Shown one piece after another: positions 10,109-18,592 of a stretch of 64,000 nt of DNA. The position numbers and the translations under genes were made by a program. Every line of letters starts with the position of its first letter. Within the stretch, counting starts at the first letter, position 1. The notes beneath the pieces are model-generated. The model searched no databases, was not told the origin of the DNA, and saw only the letters and a program-made list of their open reading frames with translations. The stretch is from Thalassobellus sediminis (GTDB lineage: Bacteria; Bacteroidota; Bacteroidia; Flavobacteriales; Flavobacteriaceae), in NCBI RefSeq assembly GCF_044386045.1, contig NZ_JBISCD010000037.1, positions 62,001 to 126,000 on the forward strand. The letters are read 5' to 3'.

Positions 10109-11374
10109 TCAATCAATAGCGTAAAGTAAGGTTCCAAAACCTAAGGAATCGTAACCTCCACTATTAGGTCCATAATCTCCTCCTCCTCCTTCAGCACCAT
10201 AAAAATCAACTGCTAATTTTAAATATGGAGAAGTAAGACCTCTTTTTACAACATATTGATAGTAAGGTAAAGCCCAAATAGGTCTTTTTTCACCTCTACC
10301 CTGCTCACTTATTTGGGTGTGATTAACATCATCACAGTTATTATAAGGTTCAAATGGTACGCCTAAACCTGCAACATTATACTTTGCTGCGTATTCTATA
10401 GCTTTTAAAATTTTATTATCGTCATATTCGAACAAATCATCACCTTGATTACTTGCCATTGCGGCAATTTCAGAAAAATAACCAACACAAAGTAAGGCGT
10501 GTCCTTGATCTCTTCCACTTTCTTGTAACTGACCCAACCCGTTTGGATGTATATAATAAATAGCTTTATTTAAATTTCCATTTCCACCACCCGTTTTTAA
10601 ATATTTAATTGCATAATCATACATCTCCTCATTATCAGTTAAAACTCCTATAGAAATAACAGCCGCCAAATTAACTAAATCCCAGTTAGCCCAGTAATGA
10701 CTAATACAAGTATTCCAATGGTTATCTAAAAAAGCCTTGTTAATTGGATAAAAGACATCTACAAGCCATTGTTTAAATGTATCAAAGTCTGAAGCAACCC
10801 AACCAGTATAAGACCTCATTATTTCTCCAGCATTGGCAAATTGATATCCATATATTCCTGCTCCTAATGCCCTATTACTATTACCTGTTATAGATTTACA
10901 GGTTGAAGCCCAAGCATTTAAAATGGCTATAGATTTGTCTGCATAAGCATTGTCTCCTGTGACTTTCCATCTAATAGCTAATTGAAATGCTGCTGCAGCA
11001 TCATTAAAAGCTTTTGAATAATTATCTGGTTCTGGTTCTTCTCTTGATTTCCCGCCCCTTATTAACTTTACAACAGGACTAAAATTGTAGCTCAATTGTG
11101 CATGTGAATTACTGGTTAGTTTATTCCATCCTGATAACCATGGTTCTGCGCTGGCATTAACTTTCGTTTTAATTCTGTCAAAATCTGCATTCGTCACTAA
11201 TAATCCAGGATGAACAAAGGTTTTTGGATCTGGATCTGGGTCTGGATCTGGGTCTGGATCAGGATCAGGGCTTGGGTTAACAATCTCAGAGCCTCCATCT
11301 GAGGAACAACTATAGTTAGTTAGCACCAAAAATGGAAGACAAATTAGCAATATTTTAAAAAAGTTTTTTTTCAT
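10109..11374 (-). CDS. Alginate-lyase-superfamily (PL5/PL38-like) lipoprotein
   Basis: The 421-residue product has a lipoprotein signal (LTNYSCSS, Cys at about 23) and then a (Pro-Asp)n linker at about 34-51. An all-alpha lyase domain follows, beginning HPGLLVTNADFDRIK. Recognisable parts are FQLAIRWKVTGDNAYADKS, ISHYWANWDLVNLA, SGRDQGHALLCVG and CDDVNHTQISEQGRG, typical of the Alginate_lyase Pfam family found in PL5 and PL38. PL38 contains glucuronan lyases, so the action is probably beta-elimination on a uronan at the cell surface. The exact family is inferred from memory. It lies 163 bp past the end of the susC-susD-susE-like operon, with a terminator in between, so it likely has its own promoter. 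Confidence 0.7.
   Translation of the reverse strand: MKKNFFKILLICLPFLVLTNYSCSSDGGSEIVNPSPDPDPDPDPDPDPDPKTFVHPGLLVTNADFDRIKTKVNASAEPWLSGWNKLTSNSHAQLSYNFSPVVKLIRGGKSREEPEPDNYSKAFNDAAAAFQLAIRWKVTGDNAYADKSIAILNAWASTCKSITGNSNRALGAGIYGYQFANAGEIMRSYTGWVASDFDTFKQWLVDVFYPINKAFLDNHWNTCISHYWANWDLVNLAAVISIGVLTDNEEMYDYAIKYLKTGGGNGNLNKAIYYIHPNGLGQLQESGRDQGHALLCVGYFSEIAAMASNQGDDLFEYDDNKILKAIEYAAKYNVAGLGVPFEPYNNCDDVNHTQISEQGRGEKRPIWALPYYQYVVKRGLTSPYLKLAVDFYGAEGGGGDYGPNSGGYDSLGFGTLLYAID
11225..11268. repeat. Hexanucleotide tandem repeat encoding a Pro-Asp linker
   Basis: Near-perfect copies of GGATCT, with GGGTCT and GGATCA variants, run for about 44 bp inside the alginate-lyase-family gene and encode alternating Pro-Asp residues just after the lipid anchor. 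Copy-number change by slippage would keep the frame and only alter linker length. Confidence 0.8.
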
Positions 11375-11537
11375 AACGCATTCAATATTTTAATATTCTA
11401 TAAAAATTAATTGATACTACAATTTTACATAAAACTAATTTTTGTTAATGTAAATTATTACCCAAAGAATATAAATTATATGTTTTTTTAAATTTATAGC
11501 AATATATAATTCTTAAGAGACAATATAAACTGAAAAC

Positions 11538-11568
11538 AAAAATGGAACCATTTACTGGTTCCATTTTT
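11538..11568 (-). terminator. Intrinsic terminator of the susC-susD-susE-like operon
   Basis: A perfect 13-bp inverted repeat (AAAAATGGAACCA at 11538-11550, complement at 11556-11568) has a 5-nt loop, with T-rich ends on both strands. It sits 26 bp past the stop of the SusE/F-like gene. Because the stem itself starts with A's, it could work in both directions. Confidence 0.85.
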
Positions 11569-11593
11569 ATTGTAAAATAAATTACTTTATAGT

Positions 11594-13222
11594 TTAGTGA
11601 GTGGCAATATATGCTGCCAGTTCATCTACATTTCTAAAACTACTAATCCAAAATACCTCATAACCTGTTTCTTCTGTAGAAGTTATATCGGCTATTTTTA
11701 GTTGGAAAGATGCTAAATCTCCATCTTGAGTAAACCCTCCATCAATAGAACAATCATAATAAATTACATTATCATCTACAAAATCAGTTAAATAAGCATT
11801 ATTTTGTGCTCCATTAAAACGGTCTAATTTTATATTTCCAGAACCAGGTACAGGAGCTCCAGTACCTGTAAAAGCTAATTTAAAAGCTAAAATTGGAAAC
11901 TCTGTACTATAATGCCATTTTCCAGTTGGAGAACCCTCAGGAAATATCCCATCTTCTATAAACTTAAGATCAGAGCGACGTTTAGTTCCATCAAATTGTA
12001 ACGCTTCAAAAGTTACTTTTAATTTACTATCTTCAACAACATTTGTAGCATTTTGTTGACCTACCCAATAGTCAGTTGCATTTGGATCATCAAATTCATA
12101 TATAAATTTCCCGTAAGGTAAAACGGTGTATTCCATTAACTTTTCTAAACTTTCAAAAGACCTAACCCAATCAACTGAGTACCCAACTTCGTCTGTTGTT
12201 ATATCTGCTATTTTCCATTGAAAAGTTGTTAAAGATGTACCTTCTGTTTGAGACAACTCTGCACCAGAACCAAACGTATTTCTGATATCATAATAATAGA
12301 TATCACCTTGTAGAACACCATCCCAATTATTTGAACCATTTTTATATTTACCTAAATTAGTATCTAAAATAAAATTCCCACTCGAAGGCTTATTTATTTT
12401 AATAGCAATAATAGGAAATTTACCCGCATGTACATCTGCTCCTCCATCAAGTCTAAAATCAGCTCGTCTTTTACTTTGCGTTTGATCAAAAGTAACATTA
12501 TATTGTCCTCCACTTACTTCAAAACTACCGTTACCCTGACTATTAATTATCCAACCTTCAGCATCATTATCTGTATTAAATTGGAAATCTAGACCAACAA
12601 ATGGGTATGTAAATACTGGACCAGTTATTACAATATCATCAAATAATATATTAACGGCTCCTGTTTGACCTCCTTCTGGAACTGTTACTACAATTTCAGA
12701 ATCATTAATAGAAATAATATCTGCAGTAATACCTCCTGCAAACTCTATAGTTAAAGCATTTGGGTCATTACCAAAATTTTCTCCAATAATGGATATTTGA
12801 TCTCCTGCATTACCTTCTGAAACCGATAAACTATTAGCCTTAGCTCCTGGTAAAACATTGAAATTAGTTTCGGTAAGCTTATTATATGTCCAAACCTTAA
12901 CAGTAATTGGAGTTTCTCCTGCAGAAACTCCTGAAGGTACTCTAACAACTATTTGATTATTTGTTAAACTAACAATCTCTTCTGCATTTGTAGCAACTTC
13001 ACCAAAAAAGACAGTAACAGCTTTATTAAAAGTACCGAAATCGGTACCATTTATGGTTATTTTTTGACCTGGTTGTCCTGAAGTAGGACTAAAATCAGTA
13101 ATTATAGGTTCTGGGTATTGATAAACACTTAGTTCATCATTATCTACACAACCAACAAAAAAGGTAATAAAACCAAATGCTAGCAATGTGAAAATATTTG
13201 TGATTATACGATTTTTTTTCAT
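11594..13222 (-). CDS. SusE/F-like surface glycan-binding lipoprotein with two IPT/TIG domains
   Basis: The 542-residue protein has a lipoprotein signal (ITFFVGCVD, Cys at about 25) and two IPT/TIG immunoglobulin-like domains (about 38-120 and 122-205; PIITDFSPTSGQPGQKITINGTDFG is the start of the first). Two related C-terminal beta modules follow, at about 215-365 and 370-540. Each carries the order KRRxD, a FPI(I/L)AxK strand, IxYYD, FQxKIADIT and GY(S/E)VxWxxSF. The same module occurs once in the secreted protein at 9002. In Bacteroidota such proteins sit next to SusD on the outer membrane and capture the glycan. It is the third gene of the susC-susD-susE-like operon, 40 bp after susD. No enzymatic motif was found. 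Confidence 0.8.
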   Translation of the reverse strand: MKKNRIITNIFTLLAFGFITFFVGCVDNDELSVYQYPEPIITDFSPTSGQPGQKITINGTDFGTFNKAVTVFFGEVATNAEEIVSLTNNQIVVRVPSGVSAGETPITVKVWTYNKLTETNFNVLPGAKANSLSVSEGNAGDQISIIGENFGNDPNALTIEFAGGITADIISINDSEIVVTVPEGGQTGAVNILFDDIVITGPVFTYPFVGLDFQFNTDNDAEGWIINSQGNGSFEVSGGQYNVTFDQTQSKRRADFRLDGGADVHAGKFPIIAIKINKPSSGNFILDTNLGKYKNGSNNWDGVLQGDIYYYDIRNTFGSGAELSQTEGTSLTTFQWKIADITTDEVGYSVDWVRSFESLEKLMEYTVLPYGKFIYEFDDPNATDYWVGQQNATNVVEDSKLKVTFEALQFDGTKRRSDLKFIEDGIFPEGSPTGKWHYSTEFPILAFKLAFTGTGAPVPGSGNIKLDRFNGAQNNAYLTDFVDDNVIYYDCSIDGGFTQDGDLASFQLKIADITSTEETGYEVFWISSFRNVDELAAYIATH

Positions 13223-13262
13223 TTTTATAATTTTTTAAATTTCAAAATTATTTAATTATACA

Positions 13263-15038
13263 TTACCAACCTGGATTCTGTTCTAAAGCAGGATTTAAGG
13301 CTCTTTGAGTTGATGGTATAGGAAACAAATAGTTCTTTCTTGCAAAATTTCTATTTACAGCTGGGTCTATAACAACAACCCTTCTCATACCAACTGCTGT
13401 TTGAATTGTTTTTTCACCCCAAACATATTTTGATGGATCATAAAGACTTGTATTACTTTCATAAATAGTGCCTTCAACTACAGCTCCTAAAACATCTTTA
13501 TTAAGTTCTTCTTCTGCAACACCCCATCTCTTTAGATCGTTAAATCTATTGTTTTCTCCATACAATTCTACAGCTCTTTCTCTACGAATTTCATTTAGGA
13601 TATCTAATCCATTAGAAGTAGCTAAAGCATTTGTTAAAGGAGCAACACCAGCACGAGCCCTTACTTTATTTATTGATAAATTTAAATTAGTATCTGAAAT
13701 AGCACCGTCTCTTTCCATAAGTGCTTCAGCATATATTAAATATACTTCAGCCAATCTTAAATGAGGATAATTAAATCCTTCTTCTCTTGCAGCTCTATAA
13801 GTACCATAATTATAAGATCTAAATTTACGTGCAGAAATTCCAGATCCAGAAACGGTTCCTCCACCAGAACCTGGTAAGGCAATAGAACCATCCTCAGGTA
13901 TGTTTTCACCAAAATATGCAGTCAGTCTAAAATCTCTATTTTGAAATTCGTCTGAAGTTTTATTATAACCTTGAAATAATGGTGATTTATCAATTGGTAA
14001 ACCATCTGTACATAAAACCAGATCCATCATTTTTCTATTTGGAGATAATCTCTCAAAAACTGTATGACTAATCTGTTCTCCTGCTTGATATAAAGCAAAA
14101 TCATAAATTCCTTGAATAATAAACTCATTATTGGAGCTCTTATCCAAACCTGCAGGGTTTGAACCAGAATCTTCAAGATTAAATAAATAATGATTACTTA
14201 AATTATTCAATTGGTCATTGCCATTCCAAAGTTGATACCCACCATTATCAATAACACTTTTACTTAATGTAATAGCCTCATTTAAATAAGCAGCAATATC
14301 ACCAGACGGACCACCAGATCCTGTGAAGTCGGTTGTAGTTCCAACATATTTTTCCCAAGTAGCTTCATAAAGTAATACTTTAGCTTTGAAAGCTTGTGCA
14401 CCCCATTTACTAATCTTTCCTTTATCGCTAGACGATATACTTTGCTCAATTGGTAATCCTAAAATTGCAGCATCTAAATCTTTAACTATTTGAGCAAATA
14501 CTTCATATCTACTATTTCTAGCCCCATAAAGTTCTGGTGAATCTAAATCTACAACAGTCGTAACAATAGGAACACCTCCAAAACGCTGTAACAAGAAATA
14601 ATGATGCCATGCTCTAAAGAAATGAGCAGTGGCTATAGACTGAGTAATTTCAGCTTTATCTCCAGCATAATCCTCTGCTTTTTGAAGTAAAATATTCACA
14701 TCTCTTAAATAATAATAAGAGTTTGACCAATATTTATCATCATTTTGTATCAAATTAGCACCTCTTCCTTCTTCAAGTGGTAATCCTCTTAAATCTGAAC
14801 CAAGTCCCATGAAATCAAAAATATTGCTATTAAAATTACTTGGTGTACCAGATGCTTTTCTAGGTCTCCAGCTTACCATTTGACTATAAAATTGGTTAGC
14901 TGCATTTTCAAATTGATCGGGTGTATTAAAATAAGCTGATTCTGTAACCGAATCTAAGGGATCGAGTTCTAAAAAATCTTTTTCGCAGCTAAATAATGCT
15001 AGAAAAAGAATTGTAATTGGAATTATAATTTTTTTCAT
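13263..15038 (-). CDS. SusD-family glycan-binding lipoprotein (RagB/SusD)
   Basis: This 591-residue protein has a lipobox (LALFSCEKD, Cys18) followed by the usual start FLELDPLDSVTESAYFNTPDQFENAANQFYSQM. TPR-like helices carry AHFFRAWHHYFLLQRFGGVPIV. The C-terminal part includes YLIYAEALMER, the INKVRARAGV helix, LNEIRRERAVELYGENNRFNDLKRWG and a final LFPIPSTQRALNPALEQNPGW, all standard SusD features. It caps the SusC porin and binds oligosaccharides. It is 17 bp downstream of susC and 40 bp upstream of the SusE/F-like gene. The length is normal for the family. Confidence 0.95.
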   Translation of the reverse strand: MKKIIIPITILFLALFSCEKDFLELDPLDSVTESAYFNTPDQFENAANQFYSQMVSWRPRKASGTPSNFNSNIFDFMGLGSDLRGLPLEEGRGANLIQNDDKYWSNSYYYLRDVNILLQKAEDYAGDKAEITQSIATAHFFRAWHHYFLLQRFGGVPIVTTVVDLDSPELYGARNSRYEVFAQIVKDLDAAILGLPIEQSISSSDKGKISKWGAQAFKAKVLLYEATWEKYVGTTTDFTGSGGPSGDIAAYLNEAITLSKSVIDNGGYQLWNGNDQLNNLSNHYLFNLEDSGSNPAGLDKSSNNEFIIQGIYDFALYQAGEQISHTVFERLSPNRKMMDLVLCTDGLPIDKSPLFQGYNKTSDEFQNRDFRLTAYFGENIPEDGSIALPGSGGGTVSGSGISARKFRSYNYGTYRAAREEGFNYPHLRLAEVYLIYAEALMERDGAISDTNLNLSINKVRARAGVAPLTNALATSNGLDILNEIRRERAVELYGENNRFNDLKRWGVAEEELNKDVLGAVVEGTIYESNTSLYDPSKYVWGEKTIQTAVGMRRVVVIDPAVNRNFARKNYLFPIPSTQRALNPALEQNPGW

Positions 15039-15055
15039 AATAAATTTTTTTCAGA

Positions 15056-18000
15056 TTAAAATGTTAAGTTTAAACCAACCGCGAATGTTCTTGAAAATGG
15101 ATAAATACTTTGAGTACTCTCTCCAAATTCTGGATCATATCCATCTTTTAAACTAGTAAATTCAAAAAGGTCATTGCCTGAAAAGTAAAATCTAACTTTA
15201 TCAAATCCGATTTTTTGAGTCAAATCTTTTGGAATGGTATAACCAATTACAATATTTTTCAATCGTAAATAACGATTATTCTGTAACATAAAATCATTAT
15301 TAGCCCAGTTGTGAGCAGATCGCACTATGTTATTGGTCATTCTTGGATATACAGCTCCTGTGTTCTCTGGTGTCCATGTTTTCCCAAGGTAAGCTGTCGT
15401 TTGGTTTGTCCAAACTCTATAGAAAGGATATCTCATAAAACCTGTTCTCAATACATTTTGTTCTAAAACACCTTGAAAAAATGCTGTAAAATCGAAACCT
15501 TTATATGAAGCTCCTAGGTTAATACCATAAATATAATGAGGAGCAGCGTCTCCCATAAATACAGCATCACCAGTATCTTCTGCACCACCAACATCATCGA
15601 TATAACCATTACCGTCTGCATCAATTTTTCGTGTATCACCAACTCTTATAGCTTGATTTGCATCAGATTGTATTGGAAGTTCTCCTTGATTTACTGATGT
15701 ATATGTAGTATAGTAATCATCTACCTCATCCTGAGATTGAAAAAACCCATCAGTTTTATAAAGGAAATAGGAATCTAATGGATATCCTTCTCTTGCACTA
15801 ACCTGTCCTGCTGAAAATGAAGTAGCTCCTTGCATACTTACCAAATTATTCTTACTATCCGACATATTAAGAGAAATATTATAAGAGAAATCTCCTTTAT
15901 TTTCTCTCCATCCTATCATTGCTTCCCATCCTGTACTTTTTAAATGTCCACTATTTGACTTAGGAGCAGTTCCTCCTAATACCGATGGATAAATAACATC
16001 TATTAACATCCCATTATTATCTTTTTGATAATAATCAAAACTACCGGTTAATTTATTACTAAAAAGACCAAAATCTAAACCAATATTGCGCATTTTAACT
16101 GCTTCCCAGGTTCTTGTTCTACTTGTTAAACCATTTACTCTAGCTGTATTTTGTAGACCTGGTGTTACACCAAAAGGAAGTGATCCATTACCAATTCTTG
16201 ATACGTAATCGTATAGACCAATACCTACTTGATTTCCTGAAGTACCATAACTTCCTCTTAATTTAAGATAATTAACAAAAGTGCCTTCTAAAAATTTCTC
16301 TGAAGAAATTAACCAACCAGCTGTAATACTTCCGAAATTTGAATATTTAAAATTTTCAGCAAATCTTGAAGATCCATCTCTACGACCTACTAATTCTAAT
16401 AAATATTTCTCTTTAAAATTGTAATTAAATCTTGAAATAGTAGAATAAATACCCCAATGGTTTGCACCTCCACCATTTGTAATATTATCAATAGGAGCAA
16501 TTCCTAAATCATAAACACCAAAATCTTCAATTCCTTTACGTTCTGCTCTTAACAACTTTTCTTTTTGTCTTTCAGCAGTTTGACCTAACATGAACTCAAA
16601 ATTATGACCATTTTCTGTTGAAATTTTATAGTTTGCAAACACACCATAATTTTCATAAGTTCTATTTAATGTTTCTGCCTTAATTAATGATGTTGAGTTA
16701 ATTCTTTCTGGTGAAATCTGTCCGTCCCATGTATAAGGCTGTACTGTTAATCTATATTCATCTACTCTCTTTTGCATATCGCTAAATGAAGCATTTGCTT
16801 TAATATCTAGACCATCTATAATATTATATGTGGCATTGAAGTTTAACTTCGTGAATTTATCTTGAACACTTCTTTTACCTCCATCAGTTGTTGCAGCTGT
16901 AGAATTTCTATTTCCTGCAATTCCAAAATTTGCATACCACTGACCATATGGATTATAAGCCGGAAAAAAAGGTGGATCGTAAGAACCTGCAGTAGCATCT
17001 AAACCTGTAGAGGGACCTGAAACATTTGAAAGTTGATATACAATACCACTTTCAATTTTTAATCTATCACTAACATCAAAATCATAATTAAAACGGATAC
17101 TTTGTTGCTTTTGACCATCATATGCTGTTTTTAATGCACCTTTATTATCTGCTAAACCAGCTGATAACCTGTATCTTGATTTTTCACTACTGCCTGATAA
17201 ACTTAAATTATGTTGATAAGCCTCACTATCTCCAAAAAGTTCATCAAACCTAGTTGCTCTACCTATAAATATATCACCCCAAAAGCGTGTAGAATAAATT
17301 CCTTCTTCTCCATTTTGTAAACGCTCAAGATTTTCTTGAGTATCCCATCCCCAATAATCACGAGTTGCACCATCTTGTTCTGCAGCTTCTAGCCAAAGTG
17401 ATGCATACTCTTCCATAGAAGGTGATGGAGGGCGAATACCAATTGTACTATATCTATAGCTACCACTATATTCAACCTTAATTCCTCCTTTACCTTTTTT
17501 AGTAGTTACCAAAATAACACCATTAGATGCACGAGAACCATAAATTGAAGCAGAACCATCCTTAAGTACACTAATAGAGGCAATATCATCTGGGTTCATT
17601 TGATAAAACTCTGAATTACTAACAACTGGAGAACCATCAATAATAATTAAAGGACCACCTCCATTTACCGATGTTGCTCCACGTATTTGCAAAGAGACAC
17701 CTTCATTCCCTGGTCTTGGAGAGCTTCGTGTAACTGTTAAACCTGGAGTTTGACCTTGTAATGATAGAGCAGGATTTGTAATTGCTCTATCTTCAAAAAC
17801 TTCGGACTTAATTTGTTCGATAGCTCCTGTTAATGATTCTTTTTTCTTTGCTCCATAACCAACAATAACAACTTCATCTAAAGCTGCTACGTCTTCTTTT
17901 ATAGACACATTAATAAAATCATCATTAGTAATTTTTACTTCTTTAGTTATATAACCTATATAACTAAAGACTAAAACATCTCCAATAGATGCGTTAATAG

Positions 18001-18262
18001 AAAAGTTTCCATCAAAATCTGTTGTTGCTCCTCTAGTGGTTCCTTTTACAATAACATTTACACCTGGCAAGGTTAAATTATCATCTTGTGATGATACATT
18101 TCCTTTAACAGTAATATTTTGAATATCATCTATTTTTGTAATAGTAGAATTCGCTGTACTTGCGTACAATTTAGCAGAAAAACCACAAATCAAAAATGCC
18201 ATTATCCAAATGGTTCCTGATAAGGATTTCATTTTTAACTGATTGCTTTTTAATTCACTCAT
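15056..18262 (-). CDS. SusC-family TonB-dependent glycan importer (RagA/SusC)
   Basis: The 1068-residue outer-membrane receptor contains a signal region, a carboxypeptidase-like N-terminal domain (about 50-130: GNVSSQDDNLTLPGVNVIVKG, VFSYIGY), a TonB-box-like stretch EVVIVGYG, a plug domain (ALSLQGQTPGLTV, IIIDGSPV, SVLKDGSASIYGSRASNGVILVTTKKG) and a C-terminal barrel ending in an aromatic strand (AVGLNLTF). It imports large oligosaccharides with SusD. The listed start has an N-terminal tail of ten residues before MKSLSG (ATG ending at 18232), which gives a more typical signal peptide and may be the real start. It leads the operon with SusD and the SusE/F-like gene. The HTCS regulator just upstream is probably its activator. 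Confidence 0.95.
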   Translation of the reverse strand: MSELKSNQLKMKSLSGTIWIMAFLICGFSAKLYASTANSTITKIDDIQNITVKGNVSSQDDNLTLPGVNVIVKGTTRGATTDFDGNFSINASIGDVLVFSYIGYITKEVKITNDDFINVSIKEDVAALDEVVIVGYGAKKKESLTGAIEQIKSEVFEDRAITNPALSLQGQTPGLTVTRSSPRPGNEGVSLQIRGATSVNGGGPLIIIDGSPVVSNSEFYQMNPDDIASISVLKDGSASIYGSRASNGVILVTTKKGKGGIKVEYSGSYRYSTIGIRPPSPSMEEYASLWLEAAEQDGATRDYWGWDTQENLERLQNGEEGIYSTRFWGDIFIGRATRFDELFGDSEAYQHNLSLSGSSEKSRYRLSAGLADNKGALKTAYDGQKQQSIRFNYDFDVSDRLKIESGIVYQLSNVSGPSTGLDATAGSYDPPFFPAYNPYGQWYANFGIAGNRNSTAATTDGGKRSVQDKFTKLNFNATYNIIDGLDIKANASFSDMQKRVDEYRLTVQPYTWDGQISPERINSTSLIKAETLNRTYENYGVFANYKISTENGHNFEFMLGQTAERQKEKLLRAERKGIEDFGVYDLGIAPIDNITNGGGANHWGIYSTISRFNYNFKEKYLLELVGRRDGSSRFAENFKYSNFGSITAGWLISSEKFLEGTFVNYLKLRGSYGTSGNQVGIGLYDYVSRIGNGSLPFGVTPGLQNTARVNGLTSRTRTWEAVKMRNIGLDFGLFSNKLTGSFDYYQKDNNGMLIDVIYPSVLGGTAPKSNSGHLKSTGWEAMIGWRENKGDFSYNISLNMSDSKNNLVSMQGATSFSAGQVSAREGYPLDSYFLYKTDGFFQSQDEVDDYYTTYTSVNQGELPIQSDANQAIRVGDTRKIDADGNGYIDDVGGAEDTGDAVFMGDAAPHYIYGINLGASYKGFDFTAFFQGVLEQNVLRTGFMRYPFYRVWTNQTTAYLGKTWTPENTGAVYPRMTNNIVRSAHNWANNDFMLQNNRYLRLKNIVIGYTIPKDLTQKIGFDKVRFYFSGNDLFEFTSLKDGYDPEFGESTQSIYPFSRTFAVGLNLTF

Positions 18263-18310
18263 AAAATTGTAATTTAAATTTTCGTAATTAGTTTTAGTTG
18301 TTTTTACAGT

Positions 18311-18334
18311 TAATACAAAACTAAGTTTGTATTA
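18311..18334 (-). promoter_or_regulatory. Inverted repeat and possible -7 element upstream of the first susC
   Basis: TAATACAAA (18311-18319) and TTTGTATTA (18326-18334) form a perfect 9-bp inverted repeat with a 6-bp spacer, 49 bp upstream of the susC start. Inside it, the minus strand reads TAGTTTTG (18316-18323), which fits the Bacteroidota -7 consensus TAnnTTTG. No clear -33 TTTG was found at the usual distance, which would suit an activator-dependent promoter. Confidence 0.35.
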
Positions 18335-18592
18335 GTCATTCTTATTTTCTTTTGCTATTAACATTTTTTCTGTTAATGGATAAGTTTCAATAAAAATAAC
18401 TTGATATGTAAAGTCTTTTCATAATCAAAAATGTTTTAGTTATAATTAATAAAATTGACTTTAAGAAAACTTCTTAAAATCACTTTACAATTTTATCACA
18501 AAAGAAAGATTGAAAGTGTAAATTAAAATTCAAATTTGATTATTTATAACCCATTTCACTATAAAACATAGGGTAAACAGCTGAATACAAGA
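18335..18592. other. Rest of the HTCS-susC intergenic region
   Basis: The 330-bp space between susC and the HTCS gene is very AT-rich. Apart from the inverted repeat at 18311-18334 I see no gene and no strong hairpin terminator for the HTCS gene. It should contain the binding site of the HTCS regulator, which I could not identify by eye. Confidence 0.4.

Noticed and set aside
10109..11374. Direct call as an alginate lyase of an alginate locus
   Set aside because: No PL6, PL7 or PL17 pair, and no KdgF or DEH reductase genes are present; the fold is shared with glucuronan lyases.
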